From assembly GCF_000344685.1 (NCBI RefSeq), contig NW_006920418.1, positions 1,233,714 to 1,297,713 on the forward strand: a stretch of 64,000 nt of DNA. The letters run 5' to 3'. This DNA is from Gloeophyllum trabeum ATCC 11539 (Eukaryota > Basidiomycota > Agaricomycetes > Gloeophyllales > Gloeophyllaceae). The notes under the pieces were generated by a model. That model was not told where the DNA came from. It did no database searches and saw nothing but the letters and a program-made list of their open reading frames with translations. The position numbers and the translations under genes were made by a program. Positions 1 to 12,570 of the stretch are shown here, in pieces (position 1 is the stretch's first letter; the number at the start of each line of letters is the position of its first letter).

Positions 1-1288
1 AAGTATTGGACAAGGCGTCTGCGCTCACTCGATGTCTATTTAGAGAGCAGATAACCCCGCCCGACCCTCGTCAGACAAACGCGCTAGTCCATCTACGAGT
101 GCTTCGACCTCCTCCGTGATCGAAATTGAGTGAAGTACTGAGCACGCAGTCTTTTGCCCAGATGCTGCGAGGCGAGTAAGCGAAATCGTCTAAGCATATT
201 AACTCTACTCCTCTCATCCCACGGACACCATGAGGTGTCCTAAAATTTGTATTGCAATCCCGACGACAGATTAAGGGCAATGGTAGGAAGTGACGACACG
301 GGGAGGCCTGGAATGTTCAGTGGAAGGCAAGGAGAGCCGGGGATACACCGCCACTTGTCGTTCTGCACCCGTGCCCATCAAGAGTATCAAATCGGCGCGC
401 CCGAACATGAAGGAGATCTGTCCTTCATGCTCCTGTTTCCGGGTGTTGAACAAACATCTTGCCGTATTAATGCTACACAACCTGCTAGTTGCCGATCGAG
501 AAGGTGTCCGCTGGACGATGGACCATGTGCCTGCTGACGGTCGCAGACGCGGGCAGCCCACGGCGCCCGACTCAGCAGGTGCCGTGCGCAGGTTAGGTGG
601 ATGGGACGGGATGCGACCAGGATCTCGAAGACGCAAGGACTGAGCAGATTGCGATGCCAAAGTTGAGAGAAGCCCAATTCAGCGTCCCTGTTTACAAACG
701 GGCGCGTCGCCATTGGCTCGGTTACGCAGCCCCGGCCTTTCAAGGTCTGCGATCAGCAATCCGAGAGGCTTCTTCGATAACCTTGCCAGACCTCCTTTGG
801 CTAGTCCTTCCCGTTTGTATTCTCGGCCGCAGCTGCGATAGGCCTCCTCGTCGATGCCAATGCCTCGCAGGCTTTGGGACTTGTGCTTGGAACTCAGTCG
901 CGTTCTCATCGCCAACCGTCGGGAACCGTCTGTCGCGACACCACACTACAGCATCCTTTCGAGCCGGCATCTTGGCTTTGCGTCGATCAATGTACGCGTT
1001 CTCCCCCGTCATCACCGCGCTTTCGACTCGGACTTTGGCTGCACGTACCGCCACCTCGCAGTGTTCGCCTAATTCCCGTCCAATCAGAGCGCTGTCAATG
1101 CAAATGGCCTCCGGAACCACTAGCACGACGCCCAATTGCAAGGCCCGCCAAGCAGCGAATAATATCTGTCGAATTACGGCACATTGCGGGCTCCTAGAAT
1201 TACATGAAAACGAATCACTATAGTACATTAAAGGAAGTCGGTGACGGCCAACGGATTTCAGCTTGACGTAATATCGAGAGCAGATAGC
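1..1288. other. Stretch without an assignable gene
   Basis: No family was recognised here. The minus strand stays open for about 160 codons between 740 and 1228, and for about 130 codons between 271 and 660, with no domain I can name. At this base composition, runs of that length occur by chance. A multi-exon gene entering from the left edge is possible but cannot be shown. Confidence 0.4.
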
Positions 1289-2020
1289 TCAGTTGTCAAA
1301 GACACCACGCTCAGCTTTCACCTGTGGCGGTCGATACCATCAACGCTTAACGAACCTAGACAGATGTCAGTATACTTACGGCTTCTTCGCTGGGTGTAAG
1401 TACCTCTTTGATGACCTCTGTCTTCTCTGAATGCTCTTTCACAACTTTTACTTTCGGTCCGTCTGCAGTCATGTCATCGTCAGGATCTACACCACCTGTG
1501 CTCCCCGCGCTTGAAAGTGGACCAGCTACCTCGTCTTTGGGGTATCCGGCCTCACGGCGGGAAAGTCTGTCTTCGGGGTGATGGCGGTTGCGGACATAGT
1601 CGACAGTGTGTTCCTGAAGGGCCGCGGGATCCTGGTGTCCAGAACGGTCGGCCTGCGTGTCGCGAAGTCAGGATCGGCAACACCGAGCACCGACATTAGC
1701 GGAGGGCACTGACCTTGATAAAAGCCTCCGACGCACTGCCCAGGTGTTCGTTCCAACCTGGCGCGTCGTGAATGGGCGTCGACGTCTCGTGCTGTTTGCC
1801 CTGGAGGTTTCTGTGCTTCTCCTTTTCCAGGAGCTCGGGATCGTTGTCGTGCATGGTACTATATGCTCTGACCTTGCGTTAGTGATCTGCGCGCCTCGAC
1901 GACATCTTAATTAGACAACTCGCACCTCGACGAGCTGTAGCCGTTCCTCATCGAGGAAGCAGGGCTCTGGCCGAAGCCAGCGACGGATCTAAGGGCAGTA
2001 CGGCGGGCGATAGAATACAT
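1289..2020 (-). CDS. Conserved fungal protein, probably mitochondrial
   Basis: Four exons on the minus strand (2020-1926, 1858-1714, 1652-1380, 1321-1289) join in frame to 181 aa, all with GT/AG borders. The N-terminus (MYSIARRTALRSVAGFGQ) is basic and free of acidic residues, like a mitochondrial presequence. The body carries the segments HDNDPELLEKEKHRNLQ and HDAPGWNEHLGSASEA, then KADRSG and a charged middle part. From memory this matches a widespread fungal family of unknown function built around a HAPGWNEHLAS-type motif. The C-terminus is acidic and ends KAERGVFDN. The mitochondrial location is inferred only from the N-terminus. The first intron interrupts the end of the putative presequence. 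Confidence 0.82.
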
Positions 2021-2239
2021 ATTGGGTTGAGTTGTACGCAAAACGTGTGGTGGTGGTGGTCGTGGTTTAAGTACTGGAGGCAAAGCATCGCGTTAGCTTG
2101 GGTTTTCCAATGCGCACCGCAGGATGACCGTCATCGACGTCATGGGGATCCCGGAAAGGTGATGTCATGCACGCACCTCAATCATTCGTCCCTCATTGGT
2201 TCTCAGCATCTCAGCATCGCCGCAAAGTCACCTGATCTG

Positions 2240-2890
2240 TAGAGATGTCAATGTTTTAGACCGTAAATAAATCTCTGTGTCCTTGGCTAGCCCTGAGAGG
2301 ACTGGCTGAGCGTTCGGACAGTCGTATATCATATTCGATCCGCAAACACTGCACCTTTTACAGCATGTAGGAGACTGTCCTATGCCTGAGTTTGCGCCAC
2401 CCCGTCCAAATGTGTGACTTGGAGCAAGAACCACATACGTCGACAGAATCGAGACATGAGAGGATCCAACTGGTTTCTCCGCTTGACCTTGGTGGTAGAT
2501 GACGCTGAGCGTATTCTTGCCGAATGTCTTATAAGCCGCCGTGCTCTTCATCATAATGCCGAACACAAATCAGGACGGTTTGTCTCGAGTATTTCGGGAG
2601 TTAGTGGAGAGACTCGCGTAGCATATTGTCCAACAGATTGATACTTTAACACGAGGGTGAGCATGTAAATACAAGGCCAGCCGACTGTTTTGCGTATGTC
2701 GCGCCTCGTGAGGACGTAACTTTGATGTTGTAGGCGCTTCGCACACGTTGCAAACACTCGCAGGGTGCCATCCACATGAGGCACACACGTTACGTTCTCG
2801 TCCTCCCTCTGAATACTGGAGCTTCGCATTCGAGAGCTTTATCTGATCGTCATCGCCCTCGCTAGACCAGGTCTTACCTTGGATCAAGCT
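2240..2890 (-). other. Cysteine-pair coding-like segment, unassigned
   Basis: Two minus-strand open stretches here each contain closely spaced cysteine pairs: CASCGWHPASVCNVCEAP (about 2790-2735) and CKRCSVCGSNMIYDCPN (about 2365-2315). The spacing resembles zinc-ribbon or small zinc-finger modules. I could not join them into one frame or identify a start codon. The segment lies divergently upstream of the coiled-coil gene at 2966. It may be a small zinc-binding gene or chance. Confidence 0.25.
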
Positions 2891-2965
2891 ATCGCACGTC
2901 CATGAATCAGGCCCGAGCGCCTGCTGTCCTTTTCCGCGGCCGATAAATCGATATCTAAAAGGATT

Positions 2966-5184
2966 ATGAACACTTTCTGGAACTTCCTTGATTACTACGT
3001 CTTTGCCCGGTTGCCTAACATCAGGATAGTGTCCGACGACCTAGACGGTTCAGACAACGACGACGAGTCCTCGTATTCGACGCCGCTCAAGAAGCGCAGG
3101 TCTTCCCTAAGAAATCCCTCATATTCCACCATTACCTCGTACAGTGACGCAAGCAGGTCCCAGCGGCTTGACCGCGACCGCGACCTGGAATTGGGAGAGG
3201 AAACAGAGCTTCATCGTCGGGGTTCGACCCGAGATCGTCAGCGCCGGGAGCTGGATCGTCAGCAACGGGATGACGCCCGTGAGCGACGCGAACAGGAGCG
3301 TCTGCGACAGGACCAGGTTCGGGAGCGCGAGAGAGAACTGGCGCGCGAGAGAGAACTGGCGCGCGAACGTGAGCTGGAACGTGAGCGAGAGCTGCAGCAG
3401 CTCAGGGCGCGGTTGGCGGAGTATGATCGCGAAAGGGAGAGGGACCGCTTGTTGATCCAAAACTTGCAGTCGGACAACGCGTCCCTACAGTCCAAAGTAA
3501 CGACTGTCCAGACATCCCTATCAAATGCACTCTCTCAGCTCTCCGCTATATCGACAAAGTACACTGCTCTCCAGAATCAACACCTTTCCCTTCGAGAAAA
3601 GTACACTGCGCTCCAGGCGTGCCAGTCACAACCAGTGTCTCCTGTCAGATCACCCACTTCTCCGCCTCCGGAGCTCAAGAGCTTACACGAGAAGTACGAC
3701 GGCTTGAAGGGCGCTTACGGTCAGGCGATCTCGGAGCTGAAGGAGAAGAAGGAGGAGGTCAAGAGCCTCCGGACCTTCCTGAACAGAACGGACGAGTGGA
3801 GCGGAGCGCAGATCATCCAGAGCATTAGGGACTTGAACGGGGAGATCGTTCAGTTGGCGGCCTTGATCGCGGACGAGTTCTGCTTCCCCATTCCAGCGGA
3901 TTCCTCTTCTAGAGGCTTAGACATACCCCGGCCGCGATCGCGTCTTCCTTCTCATTCAAAGTCTGTCCCGTCCTCTGGGTCGCTTCGAAGTTTACTTTCT
4001 CCGCCTCGACAAATGTCGGAGTCGCCGATGCCTTCGAATGCTCTGCTTAGAGGAAGCTTCCCTCCGACGCTTCTTGACCTATTACAGGCTCACGCGACAG
4101 ATCCGGACCCAACCCTGGTTCAGTTCGTTATCCAGGCGTGGCTAGTCCAATGTTGCGCCATTGTAATCGATTCTTTCTGTTTCGGGCTTCGACCAGAGGT
4201 GGACATCTCATTGCGCCAGCTCTGGGAAACAGTCAAGAAGAATGGTATGTGACGCATTGGTGACACTGATGCACGTATACCTATGACTGATCGGTGGTTC
4301 TTCCAGAATTGCAAGCTACTGCGTCTCGTTGGCGGGCCATGACATACATGTATTGCAGACCCTTGGCGTCCCGACCTCTTCCTGACGCTGCAAGCAGCTC
4401 CTCGCTTCCTTTGTCACAACCGTCGGACCCTTTACCGACCATATCAGCTATGTTCTTGGAAGGTCTACAAGCGCTTCTCACATTGAGTGTATCTTCCACC
4501 GATGCGTCTCATACCCCGGTGAACTCTGTTTCTGGCTTGACAACACCTAGTGCCTCGCCTGCGAGGGCTTCGCCGATATCTAGACTCACCTCGCCTCCGC
4601 TCTCGGTATCTCCGGACTCTCAGGGGACAAGATTCCTGCAGCCATCGCCCGAACTCCTTGGCGAGCGCTATAACAGTGCAGTCGGTCGTATCTTCGAAAG
4701 CACCATGAAAATCAGCGAAGTGCTGAAGACTGGCGTCATGAGCGGGTGGTTCAACCCTGTCAACGTTAGCCCGGTCCCTAGAGAAGCGAGTCTCGGACTA
4801 TGGTACGACTTCAGGAGTAGGCACCAGAGTCGCAGCCGTCGCGACAGCTCTGCTAGTAGCCAGAGTTATGCCAGCGGCAGGAGTCTCAAGGACGCTCTAA
4901 TGGGTTGGAACGATAAAGCGCGGTCAACGTTTGACCCGGCGATCATGGAGAATGTCTATAAAGATGTAAATCCAACAAGTCCCGCAACGGACTCTGATCG
5001 CGATCAAAACGTTCTGTGCACGGTCGAGTTCGGACTAGTCTGCATAAGAAGAGACAGCAACGGGACAGATGCGAACGGTAGCAAATCCCCTCAACATGAG
5101 GATCGGAAAGGCGAGGAGTCGATGTCCTGCACATGGCTGGTAAAGCCGAAGGTGCTGCTGGAAAGCGTGCGGGACATATTATGA
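2966..5184 (+). CDS. Coiled-coil protein, basidiomycete-conserved, function unknown
   Basis: Two exons (2966-4244 and 4307-5184) separated by a 62-nt intron encode 718 aa. After a short hydrophobic start and an acidic and basic Ser-rich region, residues about 65-160 are almost entirely Arg/Glu/Gln/Asp/Leu with a heptad pattern (repeated RERELARE). A second coiled coil with IQNLQSDNASLQSK follows to about residue 270. Next is a folded-looking motif, NRTDEWSGAQIIQSIRDLNG, which I associate with Agaricomycete hypothetical proteins. The second exon begins ELQATASRWRAMTYMY and contains a Ser/Pro-rich linker, then LGERYNSAVGRIFESTMKI. The C-terminus is charged. No enzyme motif is present. A scaffold or cytoskeletal role is speculative. 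The reading frame is long and intact, so the coding call is secure. Confidence 0.88.
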
Positions 5185-5506
5185 CCGGGGCACGCGGCGT
5201 AATCGAGATGGTTGGACATTCCGGTTGCCCTCCGTGTGCCCGCCCTGCCCGTCCTCTCCAACAACAAAATTCTACCTGCATATGTTGCAAACACGCAGCA
5301 GGAATTTCTTGCAGATTGCTCTTGTTTTGGTCAAATGTGCTTTCGTATTGCTCTTCTCTGCTGTAACTCGCAATAATCTTGTGTCATACAATTCCTGTGC
5401 TTGGGTTCGTGACAGGGACGGTGTACCTTGCCTCATCTACGTTATCTATTGTATTACTATGTAACACTGGCATATTGCATTCGCCTGATCCTCGCCCCAA
5501 GGGATC

Positions 5507-5522
5507 ATATATATATATATAT
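5507..5522. repeat. (AT)8 microsatellite
   Basis: Eight perfect AT dinucleotides lie in the 3' flank of the coiled-coil gene. It is an ordinary simple repeat and marks the intergenic stretch 5185-5806, in which no gene was recognised. Confidence 0.9.
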
Positions 5523-5806
5523 TGTGGCATCCGATTGGCAGGAAATGCCTGGTCGTTACATTGTCGTCGACGTACCAAGCCGTGGCGTACTCAGGTGCGT
5601 TTCTTTATGTTTCGCGTCTACTGTCTGGGCAATGGTAACGGATCGTATATTTCCCTGTCGAAACCGATACACGACATAAATACTAAACATACACAGGCTG
5701 CAGCGACGCCTTCCGAGAATAACATATGCGGATAATTTACGACTGCGTAGTCCGTCAAATTCTTGTCCATTTAAATTACGCGCAAGTCGCCAGAAATCCC
5801 GGGTGA

Positions 5807-8800
5807 TCAAGAGGTGATAAATGGTTCAGGCCAAGAAGCCAAAGGAACCCCTGAAAGACCCATCCCTTCTGTCATAGCTGTATTGACTGTAGGAAGGTTC
5901 CTCCATCCCCCGATATTGCACGCGGAAGCGGCGGTATCGATGGGCGAATACGGCGTACTAGCGGTGGATGGAAGAGAGAAGAGTGCCGAGGTGCTTGCTT
6001 CGGGACCGCTCTGGAGAATATAACTCTCACCGTACGAGGGGATAGCGCTCGACAATGGTGCTGAAATCTGGATATTAGCGGCCAGCGCGGCCTCTATGGT
6101 CGATACTGTCCTGTCCAGCAAGCTTGATATCGTCTGGGCCATGGGCCACACGTCCTACAACAATCAGCACTATTTAAATACTAGCAAACGCGCAAGAGTG
6201 TACAAACCTTAGCGCCTGCCAGAACTGTTTGGCACTGTTGCAGTGACAGCCGAGTGTGCGGATTCCAGGGCTGCGATTTCACTATTGTATAGAGATAAAA
6301 ATCTGGAAGCGCATCGATCTGAGGCGGCAACACTCACAGACAACGAGGAAAATCGCCCTGGGAGGGTCTTAAGCGACGAGAATGTAGCAAATGCTTGCCA
6401 CTCACGCTGCATCCAATACGGGCCCTAAAAGGAATGGGGAAACTCGTGCCAACGAATACTTTGAATACCAGACGGATGCTGGAACGCAGTTGAAACATAG
6501 GAGATGCAGAAGGCAAATCTTCCTGACCTATGGAGACAACCCGACTGGCTGCGTTCTGGCATTGAGATACGGCTCTAGCACGCAAAGTGTCTGTCAGGGG
6601 CGACTCGAGACGGCCGGAGAGGCTGCAGACATGCGAATCAGTGCTTTTACATCACAGGAATGACATAGATCCCACTTGGCCTCCTCCACTCGAATGCTAT
6701 GGTGAGGTCAGTTACGCATTTCTTACATACGTGCTTCGGGAAATACGCACAAGCCTCTATGCAAGACAATACAAGCCCACCAGTATTGGGCGTGTAGAAG
6801 AAGCACAACGGGTGCTGTCTCCGCTGTTCTGTCCGACTCAAGCTTCAGGATCGAGGGAAGCTCCAAGTACCATTTCTCCAAAGCGTCCTCGATTTGCGAT
6901 ATGGCATTATACATTGTAGAATTGCCTTGATACGCATTAGGGTATGCCGCCTCGATGATGGTGCTAGTGATGTTGGCTATGGACACACTTCAGCTGCGTA
7001 GTCATGCAGCCGCGATCGTTTACTCACAGAGGCGGCCCAAAGCATCGAGGTATTGATTGATCATATTGGAACTAGTCCTGAAGGGCGGTTTGAATGCAGA
7101 CGGGGATCTCTGCATTTCATCTCCGACCTGGAACATCGTTAGCGAGAACCTTAAGGAAAGGACAATTCTACTACCGTTCCGATGCTAGAGGCTGGGACGT
7201 CGGAATCTAGAGGACGGATTGCCATAGTTCGTCCTGAGATTACAAATTACTTAGGAAAGGTACATCGGCCCATTACCACATGTCTCACCTGTAAAGGCGG
7301 CAGCAAATCTGAACAGAATGAGAACAAGAAGCTGACACCCGCTGCAATATACTTACCTGTCCAGAATAGCACAACCCGTCCATATTTGCAGACGCAATTC
7401 CTGATCAGACTTAGACAGAAAGGAAGCAGCAGAGTGCTTCAAACTCTCCGGAGAGCGATGCATTCCCAAGCTCCGTGCCTAGCAGATCTTATCAGACCAG
7501 TAACTGTATATGAACTGTGCCAAATACCATGCTGATAGCGATGTCTGGCGTAACATGCCGTCAGTCATCGGTCGCGGGTAAAATCATGTATGCCCTACCT
7601 ATGAACACAGCAGCCCAGCTTCCCGAGCCTTGAAGTTCCCTTGAGCAGTCAGATCCACCGGAACTAAGGCACGGTAAGACGCACCAACTCCTAAATCGTA
7701 GTACCCCATCAAAAGCAGGGCCTGGCATACCATAGGGCATGTTGTGTTCATCGTGTTGTCTGACAGAAGATCACGTCATGGGATGCCACATTGCAGTCAT
7801 GACTGTCTCACGGAAAAGTTCCATAGCAATCATATGGTAGGTCTCTCGGGAGGAGGAGTCGACAGAGAAGCTGTCGACATGAGAGAAGCGGGCGGAAAGG
7901 GAGAAAATCGCAAACAACAAGAACTGGAACGGTAGATCGGCAGAGGTTGGTCCAGTGGAAGTCAGGTTTCTGCGCAGCTCTTCAGAAACAGAACGAGAAT
8001 AATGGCCGTTATCTGACTAACCTCATCCTGAAAGGGTGGCACTTAGAACGCAGAACTTTCAGAAGGCGGAGATAACTCGCCTTTGCTCATACATTTCAAA
8101 GAAGTAACGCTTGTGTACCACGGGGAACATGGGATGGATAGAGTCAAAGTAGAACTCTATCAGGGTGTTCTGTACATGCTGCTGTGGCATTGAAATATTT
8201 AACACATCGCCATATTGAGGCGATTGAAGCTGGGTCAGAGAGAGTTGCGCCGCCAATTCCAGAGGATTTCTGCAAAACGTAAGGTACTTTGTGTGAGGAA
8301 CAGATATGATAACTCTGACCTATGAGTACCCGTGCTGGCACATTTCTGAAGAAGATAGAAAGCACTAGCTTTTCCATAATACCGCAGCTGAATTTCCTCT
8401 CGATTAAGCGGCAAGAAAAGCAGGAATTCAGTGCTGAGTCACACCTGGGCATTGTCATCAGGTGACATTTCGTCGGGGTCAATGTACGCCAGCTGCGTAA
8501 AGCCCTGAGTGCTGCCTAGAGAGAACGGATCAAATAAACCGAAACTACGCCGGATATCAGCATAGAGCGGACTCACATAATGAGTCATCGCTGGCCTTAC
8601 GGTCAATGGCCAACGGTACCCGGTTGGCAGCAGTCGACGCAGTGTCTGATATGGCACAGATGTCACTCCAGTAGTTAACCTGATGGTCGCTTCGGCAACT
8701 CACCGACGGGCGAACGAGAACTGACGGATGACGGCGAGTGGGAGAGGCGGATGTCCGCATCTGAATTCAGCATGTCTTTTAGACTGTCGCCCCAACTACT

Positions 8801-9639
8801 ACTGGGAGTAACTAGGATTTGGTTATCTGAGGATGGACGGGAATCATTAATATACCGCAGCCACTGTAAGTAAAAGAACTAACCAAGACTTGCAGTTAGT
8901 TCCTCACGACTCATCCTTGACTGTCGCTTAGTCAATACGGGACCATCAAGCGCGTCGTCAGGGATGGACTTGGAAATTGAAGTTAGAAAGTCCTGCTTTG
9001 TGGAAGCGAATGGACCATCGGTTCGTCCTTTAGGGCCGAATGGACCATGCTCGACCCTGCGTATAATTTGCTGAGCGACGGGATCTCGCGAGAGGGTTTC
9101 AAGCAAGCTACGAGCACGGTGGTCCTGGCATCCAATGATCGCTCCTAATAGTGCTTCGGCCTGATGAAGTCGTCTCTCGATGGCGTGAATATATCTAGGC
9201 GGAGAAGATGAGACGACCGCTTATGAGATTGACATGTGTGACATACCCCTTTGGCGGTCCTCTCTTATGGCTTGGACCTGAAGACATATTATAGTAAAGC
9301 GCTATAGGTGGCCTGAGAGAAGAAACGTACCAGCGTATGTGCAGGCTGCAAAAGTATGTTAGTTCAGTGTCAATGCCACAGAGAAATTGGTTTACATAGG
9401 CCTAGCGTGGTGCAGCCGCGACATGGCCGATCAGGTCCTGCAGCTCTCTCGCATTTGCTCTTCGTCCTCCTGCAATGGTCGCAAGCTACATTTCCGTTCA
9501 TGAATAGTTTGCAGATGTTATCGAACTTTGACTCGCCTCTGGTGCTCCGTCGACGAGACGAATGGTCAGACCCCGCACGATCTCCAGGGAAAGTACCGTC
9601 TTCGTCAGAATGGTCGGAGAACGCGATAGGAGTACTCAT
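5807..9639 (-). CDS. Zn2Cys6 transcription factor with Fungal_trans domain (xlnR-like)
   Basis: A multi-exon minus-strand gene, about a dozen exons. The N-terminus has the Zn2Cys6 cluster ACDHCRRTKSKCERA, then CRGCTTLG and, across an intron, LSCTY, followed by KRGPPKGYIHAIERRLHQAE, a linker plus dimerisation helix typical of xlnR-type regulators. Further on come VEHGPFGPKGR, RYYGKASAFYLLQKC, FYFDSIHPMFPVVHKRYF, FLLFAIFSLSARFSHVD, VCQALLLMGYYDLGVGS, ARSLGMHRSPESLK and GRTMAIRPLDSDVP. These are the ordered landmarks of the Fungal_trans regulatory domain (PF04082). The tail from about 6151 ends in a Ser/Pro-rich region and the stop is at 5807. Relatives of xlnR control carbohydrate-active enzymes, but the target here is inferred only. 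I found no frameshift. The start at 9639 is the first ATG of the zinc-finger exon, and an upstream exon cannot be excluded. Confidence 0.88.
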
Positions 9640-12570
9640 ATCTGCGGTGCTCGGTATACCAGCAACTGATCGACTGCCTGTCTAATATATACTCTCCGTG
9701 TGACCTTCTTCTGCAGGCGACCTCACGAAGAAGGTGTCCAGACTGGAACCAAGACGTAAGGAGAATATGATGCGCTCGAGAAAGTCGATAATATCTAATC
9801 CGAGACGAGACCATGGAGTAACTGTCCTGGATCAGTAGAACAGAACACCTGCTTCGACATCCCGCGAAGCCGGTCATTCAAGTTTGGGTATCGAAAACAC
9901 TTCCAGAACATTAGTATGCGAAGAGGTCGGCGGGGAATGTCATCAGAAAATCCTTGTCGGGCATAGATCGCGAAGAAGTAATGCGATTGTCCCGAGGATG
10001 AGCAAGGAACCCGTTGCGAACCATCTCAAGCCGCGCATCAGTGCGTGACGCTCACTTCGTCCACGTGGCTTCGTACTGACAAGATCGATTTTTCGGCTCT
10101 CTGCTCGCGTTATTCGGTGCGCTCAAAAGCTATCCAGATCTTGAGGATATGTGTATACCTCCACTACGTCGGACCGCACAGCGTTGGAATGTCAATCGTC
10201 AGATCCGCTGGAAGATCTGAGCTGATCAGAGAATCAATGTAAGTCCCGAGTCTGATTCAGATGCCTAAAACGAATCATCTTCCTCCAGAACCGGGTTAGG
10301 TCCATAATTGAATATCCTCAAATATGTTGCGTGCAATACGTAACACGAGTGTGGCGCAGAGTACAGTAGTGCTACTGACTGTCTCGACCGCTGAGGTCTA
10401 CAGCGAGCAATGTTGGAGAACTCAGGTACTCATTTGTCTGGGTCTACTACAGCGGCCTCGATATATACGCCAGCGCCAATGCTAAGTTGGACTGGCTCGT
10501 TGCCTGTAACATACAGTATAAGAAACATATGACTGTATTTTCTGTGGATATGCGATCCAACCATCCCTGAGGGTTTAGGCGTTCGATAGCTGCCTTCCTC
10601 CGTGGCCTGGCGGCACGTCTTCAATGGTCCAGGATAGCGCTGCTTGGCCTTGTCGAAGCAAACCGTCTGATCGTTTTAGATTGTGACACCGGCTTCGAGT
10701 ATTGGAAGAATGTTGTTAGTTTAAAGCCGTCGTCCTCGGAATTCAACTGGCGATTGGATGGTATTCCTTGAATATCGAATTGAATCAAATTCAGCGATGT
10801 TAAGCAGAAACATTAGTGAGGGATACCTCGAAGAATTCTGGGTCTAGGTCGCGGAGATATGGCCCGAGTTGATACGCGGACTACTAGTCACTGGGGATTG
10901 AGAGGCTCCACGGTCGACAGTCTGGAATCGATCAGCTCAACGGGCGATAATGAAAGGTCCCCGGCACCCTGAATTACGTGTGATGATCATGCGGTCAAAA
11001 ATGCTGTCGGTCTTACTGTGAGTCGGCCAGGCGAGGGAACCATGGGCAGCCGCTCCATGTCGATTTCCGCCCGCTCGGCTGACCTAGACAAGGCTCGCCG
11101 TCAAAGGGATGGCCAGGTTTAGTAAATATCGACCAGATAAGAAGAAACGCACATATATAGAACATTCTGGGGATATCTGTGAGTTCATACATGACGACAA
11201 CCCGAGTTTTGAGTCTTGGGGAAAGCCATGAGAGGTAGTGTCCAGTCATTCCTCGATTCCGTGCCTTTATACTGGTCAGAGCCTCGTTGCATGGAGTTTC
11301 GTAGCCTCGTTGCAGTAGTTTCGTAGCCTCGTTGCAGTATTTTGGTAGCCTCATTACAGATGATTTCATAGCCTCGCCTGATAGAAGAATCTCCGGGCAC
11401 CGAGACGTGTCAGCAAAATAGAATCCGTAGTGCGTGCTGCTTCTACCCTTGAGCTCAGGGAAACCCAGGCACCTGGAAGAGGGCTATCCCGCTCGGAACA
11501 ACTGCCAGTACCTAAGAGGGAGACAAATGCTGATGTTTGACGAGCCAATGGGTGTGGAGGGCCGAGGGCCGGTCCAAGTTGGATCCCGGTATCGCTTCGT
11601 ACCCTATTTCTTTAGTCCAGACACTTCGTAACAGAAGTTTGGTTTAGAGACATCAGAAACCCTGTATAACGGAACTCACACTGTAATCATTAATGAATGA
11701 TCGTTATATTCTCATCGATGTCGGACACTTAATCGTAGCTTGACTTTCAGCAAGAAGATGAGATACTATCGTCCCTGCGGGGTGAGTGCCATGTATTTGC
11801 CGGATACGTACCTCTGCAGGGCCATGATTCACAACGCGGGCGAACGGCTGGATGAAAAGATTTCTACATACCGTACGCTCAAAACTTTACTTCCAAGAGA
11901 ACATCTGCCCATGCGGTAAAAAATGTCGAAGAAGCACGTACCCTTCGGCTCAAAGCACGACCTATACGTACACACTACAGCCACCGCTTCGAGAGTGGAT
12001 ACCTTCGGTGCCACACAAGAATCGCAAGCCATTTCCACCTGCGACCTAACGTTCCTGATGACGGTGTTACATTCACACCGACAAATGGCTGAGTTATAGG
12101 GCTCACCAGCAAATTCGAGGACGTTATCGGAGCAAGGGGAGCCCATCATGCTCTCTGGGGGAAGACTTGTTGTATACCAACTCTAAGAACCGCCAGCGCA
12201 CAGAGAAGCTTCCGTGGCGATCTTACGTAAGAATGCAAGTAAGTTCGTTCAGTGGCACTTGTCCGTTTGCAGCCTGCGAGGGAGCCGACCTGTTAAGTAT
12301 TCGCGGCACCGTAAATCTCGCGTATCGACGCCACCGGCATGCATCCCTAAATAGCGACGGGGGCCGACCTTATGTATGAGATAACCTCCTTATGGGAAAA
12401 GAGCTGCTCGAGGCGGCCTCCCGACTGTTTGAGAGTGGACGATACGCAGCTTTTATGCAAGTCGCTCGCCGACTCGCTCCTGTCTTCTGTAAGGTGCTGG
12501 ACCAAGCTTTATAAATAGAGTACATGGTACATTACAACCATAACTGGAGTCTCAATCTGAGGGTAGCTCT
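9640..12570. other. Intergenic stretch, no gene recognised
   Basis: About 2.9 kb between the 5' end of the Zn2Cys6 regulator and the 3' end of the luciferase-domain gene. Open frames are short (at most 118 codons) and show no domain. A 22-bp tandem repeat sits at about 11279-11378. The part nearest 9640 should hold the regulator's promoter, but no clear TATA element was seen. Confidence 0.5.
11279..11378. repeat. 22-bp tandem repeat, about 4.5 copies
   Basis: The unit GTAGCCTCGTTGCAGTAGTTTC is repeated head to tail with increasing divergence to the right; the last copies read tagcctcattaca and tagcctcgcctga. There are no spacers of unrelated sequence, so this is a minisatellite and not a CRISPR-like array. 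Confidence 0.85.

Noticed and set aside
11279..11378. CRISPR-like array
   Set aside because: The units are head to tail without unique spacers, and the host is a eukaryote. It is a tandem repeat.
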